From Chryseobacterium sp. Leaf201 (GTDB taxonomy: Bacteria; Bacteroidota; Bacteroidia; Flavobacteriales; Weeksellaceae), in assembly GCF_001421435.1 (NCBI RefSeq), contig NZ_LMKA01000057.1, positions 124,001-188,000 of the forward strand: a stretch of DNA of 64,000 nucleotides, in the 5' to 3' direction. The notes under the pieces were generated by a model. It searched no databases, had not been told where the DNA came from, and was given only the letters and a program-made list of their open reading frames with translations. Shown piece after piece: positions 43,145 through 51,860 of this stretch (its first letter is position 1; every line of letters starts with the position of its first letter). Both the position numbers and the translations under genes were made by a program.

Positions 43145-43175
43145 AACAGACAGGAATTACCTGTCTGTTTTTTTA
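43145..43175 (+). terminator. Intrinsic terminator of tRNA-Arg
   Basis: Ten-bp perfect stem AACAGACAGG / CCTGTCTGTT with a 5-nt loop, followed by TTTTTTA. Confidence 0.85.
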
Positions 43176-43224
43176 TGGCCTCCTGTCTGATCCCTGATTA
43201 AAATATAATGACAGGCCACAAAAA

Positions 43225-43249
43225 AACCGGAGACTTAAAATCTCCGGTT
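43225..43249 (-). terminator. Intrinsic terminator of the DsbA-like gene
   Basis: Nine-bp stem AACCGGAGA / TCTCCGGTT. On the minus strand it is followed by TTTTTG, 32 bp past the stop codon. Confidence 0.8.
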
Positions 43250-43280
43250 AAAAAAAATTGCTAAATATGATGAAATTAAT

Positions 43281-44282
43281 CTATGATTTGAGCGTCCAGA
43301 CCGAACCGTTTTTGGTGGTCAGCTTTTCAAGTGTTCCTTTCTCGGAAAGCTCGTTTAAAACTTTTTCACTTTCCATTCTCGGGGTTCCTGATAATTCTGA
43401 AAATTCCTTTGCGGTAAGGGAATGATATTTACCGAACAGGGTTTCCCAGTTTTTGGAGTATTCTGTTTTCTTTGTGTCTGCATTTACTTTCAGGATCGCT
43501 GTTTCGTAAAATGCATACGGCTTTGATCCGTACACCATTTCCCTGCTTCCTTCTTCGTTGGTGAAAAACATGGTAGGAAAACCACGCACACCCATTGATC
43601 TTGCCATATTCAAGTCTTCCTGGAAAAGTTCTTTTGCTCTCCCTTCGAAATCTGTTTTCAGCTGATCGGTATCAAGTCCGGTTTTCTTTGCAGCAGCAGC
43701 AATATGCTCCCATTTTGCGATGTTCTTTTTCTTCAAGAAAACCATTTCACGAAGTTCCCTCATGAAATCAACGGCCTTGGTTTTATCCTGAAGCTGTGCC
43801 GCTTTAAAGGCAATCGACGGCGGATAAGAGGAATCCAGAGGATCCTGAAGCCATACATCCCCGTCAATCGGCATATCGTAATATCTGCTTGCGTCATCCC
43901 AGTGGTGTGCCACATCAGACGGCTTGCTGATGCCTCCGCTGTTATAGCTCCAGTCCGGAAGAAGCCCGCCCATTCTGTATTCTATCTCTACGCTGTTTCC
44001 GTATTCCAGTTTAAGCTTCCTCAGCTGCGGTTCAATGCCCCAGCATGAAGAGCAGATTGGATCTGTAAAATAAATAACTTTTACAGGCTTATTATTAGCC
44101 TGAACATGGATGTTTCCGATCTCCGCTTTTTCTCCCGGCATTTCACAGATCCCTGTAGCAGGATCACACAGCAGTGGGTTTGATGTTTTATTTTCCATTT
44201 TTTTACTTTTATTGTTTTGTCCGTTGCAACTGCCTAAAGTTGCCGTAAGGAAAAAGAATGTCAGTATTCTGTAATTTATCAT
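43281..44282 (-). CDS. DsbA/FrnE-like thiol oxidoreductase lipoprotein
   Basis: 333 residues from the ATG at 44280-44282; an upstream in-frame ATG at 44306 overlaps the -7 box and is excluded. It has a lipobox (LGSC, acylated Cys19) followed by a polar tether. The DsbA-like domain has redox motif DPICSSCWG (Cys77, Cys80), an inserted helical domain, and the cis-Pro loop GVRGFPTMFF. The last 60 residues (SLTAKEFSELSGTPRMESEKVLNELSEKGTLEKL) resemble a small winged helix, also seen in FrnE-like proteins. The divergent HxlR gene with intervening repeats suggests redox or electrophile control. Confidence 0.82.
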   Translation of the reverse strand: MINYRILTFFFLTATLGSCNGQNNKSKKMENKTSNPLLCDPATGICEMPGEKAEIGNIHVQANNKPVKVIYFTDPICSSCWGIEPQLRKLKLEYGNSVEIEYRMGGLLPDWSYNSGGISKPSDVAHHWDDASRYYDMPIDGDVWLQDPLDSSYPPSIAFKAAQLQDKTKAVDFMRELREMVFLKKKNIAKWEHIAAAAKKTGLDTDQLKTDFEGRAKELFQEDLNMARSMGVRGFPTMFFTNEEGSREMVYGSKPYAFYETAILKVNADTKKTEYSKNWETLFGKYHSLTAKEFSELSGTPRMESEKVLNELSEKGTLEKLTTKNGSVWTLKS

Positions 44283-44303
44283 TTCAGGTGATAATCTTAT
44301 TGA

Positions 44304-44311
44304 CAAAACTA
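44304..44311 (-). promoter_or_regulatory. -7 element of the DsbA-like gene
   Basis: CAAAACTA on the plus strand reads TAGTTTTG on the minus strand (TAnnTTTG), 21 bp before the chosen start. It decides the start at 44282 over 44306. Confidence 0.55.
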
Positions 44312-44349
44312 ATATTTAATAATGACACTTCCACAGCAGATTTCCTTTT

Positions 44350-44374
44350 GGAAACCAGTTTCCTCTATGAAACT
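44350..44374. promoter_or_regulatory. Candidate HxlR operator
   Basis: Three alternating half-sites in the divergent gap: GGAAAC (44350-44355), GTTTCC (44358-44363) and GAAACT (44369-44374). They give overlapping inverted repeats with 2-nt and 6-nt centres. Position between the two start codons suits a shared operator. Confidence 0.5.
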
Positions 44375-44425
44375 ACCCCGATAATTTTTTATACCTTTAC
44401 CGTCATCATCTCTATAATCTGAATT

Positions 44426-44785
44426 ATGAAAAAAGAACCGCAGCTGAATACCACACTGGTGTGCAAACACAGGATGAACGCGATAAAAGATGCCATGGAA
44501 ATTTTATCCGGAAAATGGAAATTCCATATTCTCGGAACCTTGCTGCAGGGAGGAAGAATGCGTTTTATGGATCTGCTCAGGGAGATTGACGGTATTGCCG
44601 CTAAAATGCTTTCAAAGGAACTGCAGGATATGGAAATCAACCATCTCATTACCCGTACTGTTCTGGATACCAAACCGGTAACTGTAGAATATGAGGTTAC
44701 GGAATACGGCAGGACCATAGAACCGATTATTGATGAAATTGCCAACTGGGGCATTGAATACAGGAAATCCCTTTATCAGAATTAA
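44426..44785 (+). CDS. HxlR-family transcriptional regulator
   Basis: 119 residues, the usual HxlR size. A conserved Cys near the N-terminus (TTLVCKHRMNAIKDAMEILSGKWKFHILGTLLQGGRMRFMDLLREIDGIAAKMLSKELQDME) precedes the winged helix, then the wing ITRTVLDTKPVTVEYEVTEYGRTI and a dimerising C-terminal helix. The LSGKWKFHIL and RF-DL-R-I elements are the family signature. Some HxlR proteins sense quinones or aldehydes through this Cys. It is divergent from the DsbA-like gene, which it probably controls. Confidence 0.9.
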   Translation: MKKEPQLNTTLVCKHRMNAIKDAMEILSGKWKFHILGTLLQGGRMRFMDLLREIDGIAAKMLSKELQDMEINHLITRTVLDTKPVTVEYEVTEYGRTIEPIIDEIANWGIEYRKSLYQN

Positions 44786-44788
44786 TAA

Positions 44789-44813
44789 AACCGGCAATAT
44801 AAAATTACCGGTT
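44789..44813 (-). terminator. Probable terminator of the endonuclease V-like gene
   Basis: On the minus strand AACCGGTAAT pairs with ATTGCCGGTT (one wobble pair) and is followed by TTATTAATT. It is about 150 bp past the stop codon. The plus strand has no T-run here. Confidence 0.5.
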
Positions 44814-44965
44814 GAAAAAACAAAAATTGATATGGATATTATTGATCTGTGTTTTTGTTATTGCAAATTTATGTTTATTTAGAATTAATAAAAATAATAA
44901 ACTTGTGACATTCGTCAGCTTTTTAATATTTGCTGTGAACAATCCTATCCTCTTTCTGATTTAAT

Positions 44966-45469
44966 TTATCGCATCCTTGTCAGCTGATCCAGTTTTTTCA
45001 GCAGTGCAGGAATCCTGAAATCCCCGTACATCTGTTCTACTTCTGCTTTGATTTCATCTGCATCAGCCCCTTTTACCGTAAGGAACAGCGGCGTTTCGCT
45101 TTCTCCCCGAAAGATCATTTTCCGCTGCAGGTCAGGAGTACTGAACTCATTTTTAGCAATTCCGATAACCGGGAATTTCTGTTCCAATGCTTCATAGAGA
45201 TAACCTCCCAACCCCATTTTTCCTTCATTGCCTAAGGTTACATAGCCGTCTACAATAATGATATCACCTTCATAAAGCTTAATCTGTTTTAAAAGACTGA
45301 GAATACACGGGAGCTCCCTTTTGTAAAATGCCCCGCTTTCATAGTCGGAAGTAACTTCCGTTTTCTCCATGAAAATTTGGGTTTCTTTCTCAGAAGTCCA
45401 TTCTTCAAAAGCAATGCACACAGTATGGGCATAATCGTCAAAATAATAGGTATCAAAAGCGTAAATCAT
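44966..45469 (-). CDS. Endonuclease V-like protein, short form
   Basis: 167 residues against about 220 for standard Nfi. The metal ligands can be placed: Asp6 in YAFDTYYF (family VDVxY), Glu52 in AFYKRELPCIL, and Asp74 in IIIVDGYVTLG, followed by KMGLGGYLYEAL and the Lys of VIGIAKN. The C-terminal His that many endonuclease V enzymes use has no obvious counterpart; the aligned region reads ALLKKLDQLTR. If active it would cut DNA or RNA next to inosine. It follows the VOC gene by 32 bp on the same strand. Confidence 0.65.
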   Translation of the reverse strand: MIYAFDTYYFDDYAHTVCIAFEEWTSEKETQIFMEKTEVTSDYESGAFYKRELPCILSLLKQIKLYEGDIIIVDGYVTLGNEGKMGLGGYLYEALEQKFPVIGIAKNEFSTPDLQRKMIFRGESETPLFLTVKGADADEIKAEVEQMYGDFRIPALLKKLDQLTRMR

Positions 45470-45501
45470 GGCCTGTTTATCGTTAATTTATTACTGTTTA
45501 A

Positions 45502-45873
45502 TTATTTGTTACTGAAAAATTCCCCGAAATGCCATAAAATCCCGCTGGGGTCATGCACAAAACATTCTTTCCCCCAAGGCATGGTTTTAACAGGCGTCAG
45601 CCGGACTTTCTCATATTTCTCCGGAAGTCCGAGGCCTGTGAGGTAGTTCCAGAACGCATCCGCATCATCCACTTCGATAAAAAGCATCGTATTGTCGACC
45701 CAGTCTTTTACGTAAGCATCCTGAAGATAGAAACCTGTTCCATTCCGTTGGAACAAAGACAGGTTACTTTCGAGAACGGTCTCTTCAAAGCCGAGATCTG
45801 AATAAAACTCCCTGCTGATTTTAAAGTTTTCAGAACCTACAAAAGGCCGGATTGATTTTATATTCTGTATCAT
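45502..45873 (-). CDS. VOC-superfamily (glyoxalase/bleomycin-resistance-like) protein
   Basis: 123 residues forming two beta-alpha-beta-beta-beta modules: IKSIRPFVGSENFKISREFYSDLGFEETVLESNLSLFQRNGTGFYLQDA, then TMLFIEVDDADAFWNYLTGLGL ending in FVHDPSGILWHFGEF. Possible metal ligands are His in the last strand and Glu in FIEVDD. The substrate is unknown. Its ATG overlaps the TGA of the upstream GNAT pseudogene (ATGA), so it was translationally coupled to it. Confidence 0.82.
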   Translation of the reverse strand: MIQNIKSIRPFVGSENFKISREFYSDLGFEETVLESNLSLFQRNGTGFYLQDAYVKDWVDNTMLFIEVDDADAFWNYLTGLGLPEKYEKVRLTPVKTMPWGKECFVHDPSGILWHFGEFFSNK

Positions 45874-46313
45874 TGTGTACGGTTTTTCCAGTTTTCAAAA
45901 GTCATTTCAAATTTTATTTCTTCCTTTCCGTGGGTTCCGGTTTCATGCCAGCCGGATTTCCTGTAAAATGTTTCAGCCCTCGTATTCGGGGAAGTTCCAA
46001 GCCAGACCTTTTCTTTTGTCTAATCAAAATACCAATCCAGCATTACATCATGAAGCTTTCGCCCGATGCCCTGCTTTTCAAAGTCAGGATGTACAAACAA
46101 AGCCCAGATATTGTTTTCTTTAAGGTCAACAATTGAGAAACCTACAATCTGGCTGCCGCTTTCACAGACCCAGCCCTTTCCTCTGGCAAACAAAAATTCT
46201 TCACAATCTTTATCTGTGACCAGATTAGGATCAGATAATGTATTTTCTGTCACGGCATTTCTTACGACCTGAATCTGGGGAATATCTTATATTTCTGCTT
46301 CACAGATTTTCAT
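45870..46313 (-). pseudogene. GNAT acetyltransferase with two in-frame nonsense codons
   Basis: Read through, 46313 to 45870 gives one continuous frame of 147 codons plus stop with full GNAT character. The N-terminus MKICEAEI is followed by TAA at codon 9 (46287-46289), then DIPQIQVVRNAVTENTLSDP, the acetyl-CoA loop VHPDFEKQGIGRKLHDVML, TAG at codon 98 (46020-46022) after DWYFD, then TKEKVWLGTSPNTRAETFYRKSGW. No frame shift is present. Expected original codons are AAA or GAA (codon 9) and CAG (codon 98). The final TGA overlaps the VOC start. A product from an internal GTG would lack the catalytic C-terminus. Confidence 0.85.
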
Positions 46314-46355
46314 TTGACTAAAATTGATTAGAGGAAACAGCTTTTCTGCCTGCCG

Positions 46356-47402
46356 TTATTTTCTGTCAACAACAATTCTGGCAGGCCTGTTGGCAATTTC
46401 CCATGCAGTGGCAAAAACAAGCTGGGTTCTTTTTTTCAGCAGTTCATAATCGATTTTCTCAACATCATCCGTTGGCTTATGGTAATCTTCATGAATCCCG
46501 TCAAAGAAAAATGCTACAGGAACATTGTTTTTTGCAAAATTATAATGGTCTGATCTGTAATACAGTCTTTGGGTATCATTGGGATCGTCATATTTATAGT
46601 TCAGTTCCAGATTATTGGTATTCCTGTTGGCGGCTTCATTAATAACCTTCAATTCAGAACTCAACATCTCAGACCCGATTACATAAACATATTGCTTGCC
46701 TCTGTTTTCAGGATCATCGCGCCCGATCATGTCAATATTTAAATCAACTACCGTATTGGCCAAAGGAAAAACCGGATTGTCCGTATAATATTCAGACCCA
46801 AATAATCCGTGTTCCTCTCCTGTTACATGCAGGAACAGGATGGATCTCTTCGGGCCTTTTCCTGCTTTCTTGGCACTCTGGAAGGCTTTGGCAATTTCCA
46901 TTACGCCTACAGTTCCGCTTCCGTCGTCATCTGCACCGTTATATACTACGCCATTTTTAGTACCCACATGGTCATAATGTGCAGAAACCACCACAATTTC
47001 TTCAGGTTTTTCAGAACCTTCGATAAATGCCAGGATATTTTCTGAATCAGGAAGGTTTCCACCGCCTCTTTTTTTCATGAAATCTGCTGGCACCTTCTGA
47101 TAGTAGGAACCCAGCGCTTTCGGATATGAAATACCGAGGGCTTTATAATAGTTGATCATGTACTCCCCCGCTTTCTTCTGTCCCGGGCTTCCGGTATCCC
47201 GGCCTTCCATTTCATCAGAAGCAATAACATATAAGTTTTTCTTAAGGTCAGCTGCCGTAATTTCCTTATAGGCAGAAAGAAAGGCTTTATCGCCTTTCAC
47301 AACCGATGAAGTGGCCGATGCAGCCGCACCACCAGGATTTTTAGCCGTTCCGCAGCTTACCAGTACCGCTGCTAAAAACAGGGGGATGAATAGTTTTCTC
47401 AT
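46356..47402 (-). CDS. M28-family zinc peptidase lipoprotein
   Basis: 348 residues with a lipoprotein signal (LFLAAVLVSC, acylated Cys near residue 17). The M28 metal ligands are readable in order: His and Asp of VVSAHYDHVG, Asp of GADDDGSGTVG, the Glu pair of VTGEEHGLFGSEY, Asp of NIDMIGRDD, and His of HEDYHKPTDD. It is a periplasmic or surface aminopeptidase-like enzyme, typical of Bacteroidota peptide scavenging. It is divergent from the aminotransferase gene, with 88 bp between starts. Confidence 0.92.
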   Translation of the reverse strand: MRKLFIPLFLAAVLVSCGTAKNPGGAAASATSSVVKGDKAFLSAYKEITAADLKKNLYVIASDEMEGRDTGSPGQKKAGEYMINYYKALGISYPKALGSYYQKVPADFMKKRGGGNLPDSENILAFIEGSEKPEEIVVVSAHYDHVGTKNGVVYNGADDDGSGTVGVMEIAKAFQSAKKAGKGPKRSILFLHVTGEEHGLFGSEYYTDNPVFPLANTVVDLNIDMIGRDDPENRGKQYVYVIGSEMLSSELKVINEAANRNTNNLELNYKYDDPNDTQRLYYRSDHYNFAKNNVPVAFFFDGIHEDYHKPTDDVEKIDYELLKKRTQLVFATAWEIANRPARIVVDRK

Positions 47403-47464
47403 TATAGAATAATTTGTTTAAAATTAACAAAATTTATTTAATCTGTAATGATAGGCTAATTTCT

Positions 47465-47472
47465 TATATTTG
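47465..47472 (+). promoter_or_regulatory. -7 element of the aminotransferase gene
   Basis: TATATTTG fits TAnnTTTG, 18 bp before the ATG at 47491. Confidence 0.55.
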
Positions 47473-47490
47473 AGATACAAACAATAACCC

Positions 47491-48630
47491 ATGGAGAAAG
47501 TTTACGGATTTACCCATTACTCATTTTTTACGGAGATGTCTGAACTTGCCTCCAGGCACAACAGCTTTGATCTCTCATTGGGCCTTGCAGATTTTGATAT
47601 TGACCCGCGCTTAAAAGACTTTTTAAAGGAAGCGGCAGATCAGGATACCCATAATTATGAACCGCTGGCAGGAAACCCTTTACTGATTCATAATGTCATC
47701 AGTTTCAATCTGAAAAGAAAAAACGGCATCAAACTGAAGGAAAACGAAGTAACCATTACACCATGTGCTACCTTTACTTTATATACCGCGCTTAAGTGTA
47801 TTTTAAACCCGGGAGATGAAGTAATTGTTATTCAGCCTTCATATTATACTTACAGCCCTTCAATTGTCCTTAATAACGGCATTCCGGTCTATTATGATCT
47901 TGATGCTGATTTCAGCATAAACCCTGGAAAGCTCCAGCACTGCATTTCTGACAGGACAAAAGCCATCATCATCAATTCACCGCAGAATCCTACAGGAAAG
48001 ATGTGGACTGAACATGACTGGAATGTTTTATACGGATTGATAAAAAACCGGGAAATTTACCTGATTTCAGAGGAAATCTACGATACCTACTGTTATGACG
48101 GAACGGAACATTACAGTTCGTTCCTGCATCCTGAACTCAGGAAAAGGACATTCTGTATTTTTTCATTTGGCAAGATGTTCCATTCTACAGGCTGGAAAGT
48201 AAGTTATCTGTTAGCTGACCCGGATCTTACGGCAAAATTCCGGTGCCATCAGCAGTATATTTCCTACAGTGCCAATGCGCCCTGCCAGTATGCCATTGCA
48301 AGATACCTTGACGTTTTTGACCCGTCTGAAAACCGGATTCTGATGCAGAAAAAGCGGGACCTGTTTAATGAACTGATTAGAGATACTCCTTTGGTTGTAG
48401 AGCGTAAAACTGAAGGCGCTGTTTTTCAGGTTGTCAATTTCAGGAATGTGTCAAAAACCATGACCGATGTAGAATTCTCGAAGTGGCTTACCATTGAGAA
48501 AAAAGTATCCTGTCTACCCTTGTCTGCTTTTTATGATTCAAAACAGAACTCTGATTATATCCGGTTCAGCTTTGCCAAAAAAGATGAACTGATCATTGAT
48601 GCCTTGGAGCATCTGAGGAAAAATTTATAG
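47491..48630 (+). CDS. Class I/II PLP aminotransferase, methionine/kynurenine aminotransferase-like
   Basis: 379 residues. Landmarks: NYEPLAGNPLLIHNV (55-69), NSPQNPTGKMW (162-172), SEEIYDTYCYDG (193-204), and the PLP lysine Lys228 in SFGKMFHSTGWKVSYL. The carboxylate-binding Arg is in DYIRFSFAKK. The sequence resembles YbdL-type methionine aminotransferase and kynurenine aminotransferase. Substrate preference cannot be fixed from sequence. It is a single gene with a promoter box and a shared terminator at 48739. Confidence 0.88.
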   Translation: MEKVYGFTHYSFFTEMSELASRHNSFDLSLGLADFDIDPRLKDFLKEAADQDTHNYEPLAGNPLLIHNVISFNLKRKNGIKLKENEVTITPCATFTLYTALKCILNPGDEVIVIQPSYYTYSPSIVLNNGIPVYYDLDADFSINPGKLQHCISDRTKAIIINSPQNPTGKMWTEHDWNVLYGLIKNREIYLISEEIYDTYCYDGTEHYSSFLHPELRKRTFCIFSFGKMFHSTGWKVSYLLADPDLTAKFRCHQQYISYSANAPCQYAIARYLDVFDPSENRILMQKKRDLFNELIRDTPLVVERKTEGAVFQVVNFRNVSKTMTDVEFSKWLTIEKKVSCLPLSAFYDSKQNSDYIRFSFAKKDELIIDALEHLRKNL

Positions 48631-48738
48631 TTGATTTAAGAAAAAACTTTTAATTAGTTTCCAAAATGATGATCTTCATATCAGTTCATCGTTTTGCAAA
48701 ATGACTTTATGATGTGTGAAACTATTGTTTTATAAATG

Positions 48739-48766
48739 ACAAAGCACCGCTGATGCAGTGCTTTGT
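48739..48766. terminator. Hairpin between the aminotransferase and pyrophosphatase genes
   Basis: Nine-bp stem ACAAAGCAC / GTGCTTTGT with a 10-nt loop between two convergent genes. T-runs are short on both sides. Confidence 0.55.
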
Positions 48767-48784
48767 CTGTTATTTCAATTGGAC

Positions 48785-51511
48785 TTAGAGTGCCAGAACC
48801 CTGACATCAATCCTTCTGTTTTTTGCCATACATTCATCTGTATCGTTGGCTTCACAAACCGGATGCTGTGCTCCGTATCCTTCTGCTTCTAACCGGTCTC
48901 CGGCAACACCCAGCTCCAGTAGTTTCAACCTCGCTGTCTGGGCCCTTAGATTGGAAAGTGTCCTGTTGCTTTCTTCATTTCCTGTATTGTCAGTATAGCC
49001 TCCCAGTTTTATTTTAAGACTCGGATAGGCATTCAGAATCTCCACTAAATTCAGCAGCTGTGCGTCAGAACCCGGACGTAATTCACTTGAACCGGTCTCG
49101 AAATAAAGATTTTCAATCGTAAACCATTTATTCGGATCCAACAGTGACTGATCTTTGTTTTTTATCAACTGGTACATCTGAAGTAGCTGGCTGTTCCCGC
49201 CGATGGAAATTTTCTTTCCGCCTTTTAACTGTACTTCCTGAGGAGCTCCGGTATCATAAACAAAGTCACCGTTTTCATTTAAATATCCTTTAACCTCCGT
49301 CGGAACAAGTACGGCTGCGGTATTTCCCGGAACGGCCTGGGTACTCTTCATTCCGGTTAAGCTTTCAATCTTGGCCGCCCTGTTTGCTTCTATTTTATCT
49401 TTATGTAATACGGCTAAAGTTGGGGCAATAACCAGCGAAACAATAGACATCAGCTTGATCAGGATATTCATGGACGGCCCTGAAGTATCTTTGAAAGGAT
49501 CTCCTACGGTATCACCTGTTACCGAAGCTTTATGCGGTTCTGAGCCTTTGTAGTACATCTGACCGTTGATATCCACTCCTTTTTCAAAAGATTTTTTGGC
49601 ATTGTCCCAGGCACCTCCGGCGTTGTTCTGGAACATGCCCATCAGTACCCCGCATACGGTGGCACCGGCTAAAAATCCGCCCAGTACTTCCGGACCGAAA
49701 ATAAATCCGATCAACAGAGGTGAAACAATGGCAATTGCTCCGGGAAGCATCATTTTCCTGATGGATGCATCGGTAGAAATCGCAACACATTTTTCATATT
49801 CAGGACGTGCCGTGCCTTCAAGGATTCCAGGAATTTCCCGGAACTGCCTGCGCACTTCCTCCACCATCGCCATGGCTGCCTGTCCTACCGCTGTAATGGC
49901 AAGTGATGAAAATATGAAAGGTATCATCCCTCCCACAAACAATCCGGCCAGTACGTCGGCTCTGTAAATATCAATGCCGTCAATGCCTGCAATGCCTACA
50001 AATGCTGCAAATAAAGCTAAAGCGGTTAAAGCTGCGGAAGCGATGGCAAATCCTTTTCCTGTAGCTGCTGTTGTATTTCCTACGGCATCCAGTATATCGG
50101 TTCTTTCACGGACTTCTTTCGGGAGTTCACACATTTCAGCAATTCCTCCGGCGTTATCTGCAATCGGCCCGAATGCGTCAATGGCAAGCTGCATGGCGGT
50201 TGTGGCCATCATTCCGGCGGCTGCAATCGCAACTCCGTATAATCCGGCACACAGATAGGAACCGTAGATCCCTCCGGCCAGAACAATAATCGGAAGCAGC
50301 GTAGATTCCATCCCGACGGAAAGACCGCCAATGATATTGGTGGCGTGGCCTGTTGAAGACTGCCTTACAATACTGGAAACGGGCCTCTTACCCATTGCCG
50401 TATAATATTCTGTAATAATGCTCATTAAAGTCCCCACAACCAACCCGACCATAATTGCTCCGAAGACACCCATTTTAGTAAATTCATGACCTCTTAAAAC
50501 CATTTTATCAGGCAGAATATAAGTAACCAGAAAATAGGAAGCGATTGCAGTAATGACAATACTTCCCCAGTTCCCGAGATTCAAAGCATTCTGAACGTTT
50601 GACGTTGAAGAACCTTCGTGATCATTGATCCTCACAAATAAAGTCCCGGCCATTGAAAACAGAATTCCGGTTCCTGCGATAAGCATCGGCAGAAGGATCG
50701 GGGCAAAACCGCCGAAAGCATCTTCAGACATGGTTTCTCTTCCCAAAACCATGGTGGCTAAAACCGTGGCAACGTAAGACCCGAATAAGTCGGCTCCCAT
50801 TCCGGCAACATCTCCCACATTATCCCCTACATTATCTGCAATGGTAGCGGGATTTCTTGGATCATCTTCAGGAATTCCGGCTTCCACTTTTCCTACCAGG
50901 TCTGCCCCTACATCAGCTGCTTTGGTATAAATACCGCCGCCTACTCTTGCAAACAGGGCGATTGATTCCGCGCCCAGGGAAAAGCCGGTTAGGATTTCAA
51001 TGGTTCTTTTCATTTCGTCAGAATCCACTGTGGCATCAGGCGCAAAAATCTGTTTGATGATTAAAAATAAAGCACCCAGCCCCAGAACGGCCAATCCGGC
51101 AACACCCATTCCCATCACAGATCCTCCGGTAAAAGAAACTTTTAAAGCTTTAGAAAGCGAAGTTTTAGCGGCCTGTGTGGTTCTGACATTGGCCTTTGTG
51201 GCAATCTTCATCCCGATGAATCCGGCAAGTGCAGAAAACACAGCCCCGATCGCGAAGGCAAGCCCGATGGTCCAGTGGGAATCTGAATTGCTTGCTCCCA
51301 TTACGGCTAATAAAATGGCTACAATAACCACAAAATACATCAAAATCCTGTACTCGGCTTTCAGAAAAGCCATAGCACCGTCAGCAATATAACCGCTGAT
51401 CGTTTTCATCTTTTCATCCCCGGCATCCTGCTTACTTACCCAGTTACTCTGAAGAAATGTGTACAGTAAAGCAATGACACCAAAAATTGGCACTAACAAG
51501 AATAAATCCAT
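48785..51511 (-). CDS. hppA: Ion-translocating membrane pyrophosphatase fused to a C-terminal OmpA domain
   Basis: 908 residues; normal bacterial membrane pyrophosphatases have about 670-720. Residues 1 to about 700 are the 16-span pump, with [22 protein letters not shown] and [21 protein letters not shown] in the PPi site and [10 protein letters not shown], where Ala in place of Lys indicates the K+-dependent class. After the last span ([14 protein letters not shown]) a linker of about 80 residues leads to an OmpA-like domain at 804-908: [35 protein letters not shown] and KNRRIDVRV contain the Asp and Arg that bind diaminopimelate in peptidoglycan. With the C-terminus outside, the domain would lie in the periplasm. 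H+ or Na+ specificity cannot be read safely. Confidence 0.93.
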   Translation of the reverse strand: MDLFLLVPIFGVIALLYTFLQSNWVSKQDAGDEKMKTISGYIADGAMAFLKAEYRILMYFVVIVAILLAVMGASNSDSHWTIGLAFAIGAVFSALAGFIGMKIATKANVRTTQAAKTSLSKALKVSFTGGSVMGMGVAGLAVLGLGALFLIIKQIFAPDATVDSDEMKRTIEILTGFSLGAESIALFARVGGGIYTKAADVGADLVGKVEAGIPEDDPRNPATIADNVGDNVGDVAGMGADLFGSYVATVLATMVLGRETMSEDAFGGFAPILLPMLIAGTGILFSMAGTLFVRINDHEGSSTSNVQNALNLGNWGSIVITAIASYFLVTYILPDKMVLRGHEFTKMGVFGAIMVGLVVGTLMSIITEYYTAMGKRPVSSIVRQSSTGHATNIIGGLSVGMESTLLPIIVLAGGIYGSYLCAGLYGVAIAAAGMMATTAMQLAIDAFGPIADNAGGIAEMCELPKEVRERTDILDAVGNTTAATGKGFAIASAALTALALFAAFVGIAGIDGIDIYRADVLAGLFVGGMIPFIFSSLAITAVGQAAMAMVEEVRRQFREIPGILEGTARPEYEKCVAISTDASIRKMMLPGAIAIVSPLLIGFIFGPEVLGGFLAGATVCGVLMGMFQNNAGGAWDNAKKSFEKGVDINGQMYYKGSEPHKASVTGDTVGDPFKDTSGPSMNILIKLMSIVSLVIAPTLAVLHKDKIEANRAAKIESLTGMKSTQAVPGNTAAVLVPTEVKGYLNENGDFVYDTGAPQEVQLKGGKKISIGGNSQLLQMYQLIKNKDQSLLDPNKWFTIENLYFETGSSELRPGSDAQLLNLVEILNAYPSLKIKLGGYTDNTGNEESNRTLSNLRAQTARLKLLELGVAGDRLEAEGYGAQHPVCEANDTDECMAKNRRIDVRVLAL

Positions 51512-51860
51512 AGTTTAATATTTTTTTGGTAATAGAATAATAAATATAACAAATAATTCCCTTGAAAATGTCATAAATATTTACAACTGTTAAAATCAGA
51601 TCTTTAAGGACTTGTTAAATTATTGCAAAAAACAGATTCCTCAGATAATAATGGTAATGGTGAATATTTTTAAGTTTGTTTATTATTAAATCTAAAAATT
51701 CAGCAGAATAAAGCTTCAGAACTAAATTTAAACAGGATTTTAATGTAACATCGGTTTTTCAATGCAGGAAAGTTCTGAAGTATATTGAATTATATCCAAT
51801 AAAAAAGGATAAACGAAAATTCATTTATCCTTTGATTTTATGTTAAAGAGAATTGTATGA
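51512..51860. other. Intergenic region between hppA and ppa
   Basis: 349 bp, AT-rich. The part next to ppa holds its terminator (51804-51833). The remainder should hold the hppA promoter, but no good TAnnTTTG box is found on the minus strand. No ORF, repeat or RNA is seen. Confidence 0.35.
51804..51833 (-). terminator. Intrinsic terminator of ppa
   Basis: Ten-bp perfect stem AAAGGATAAA / TTTATCCTTT. On the minus strand it is followed by TTTATTGG. Confidence 0.8.
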
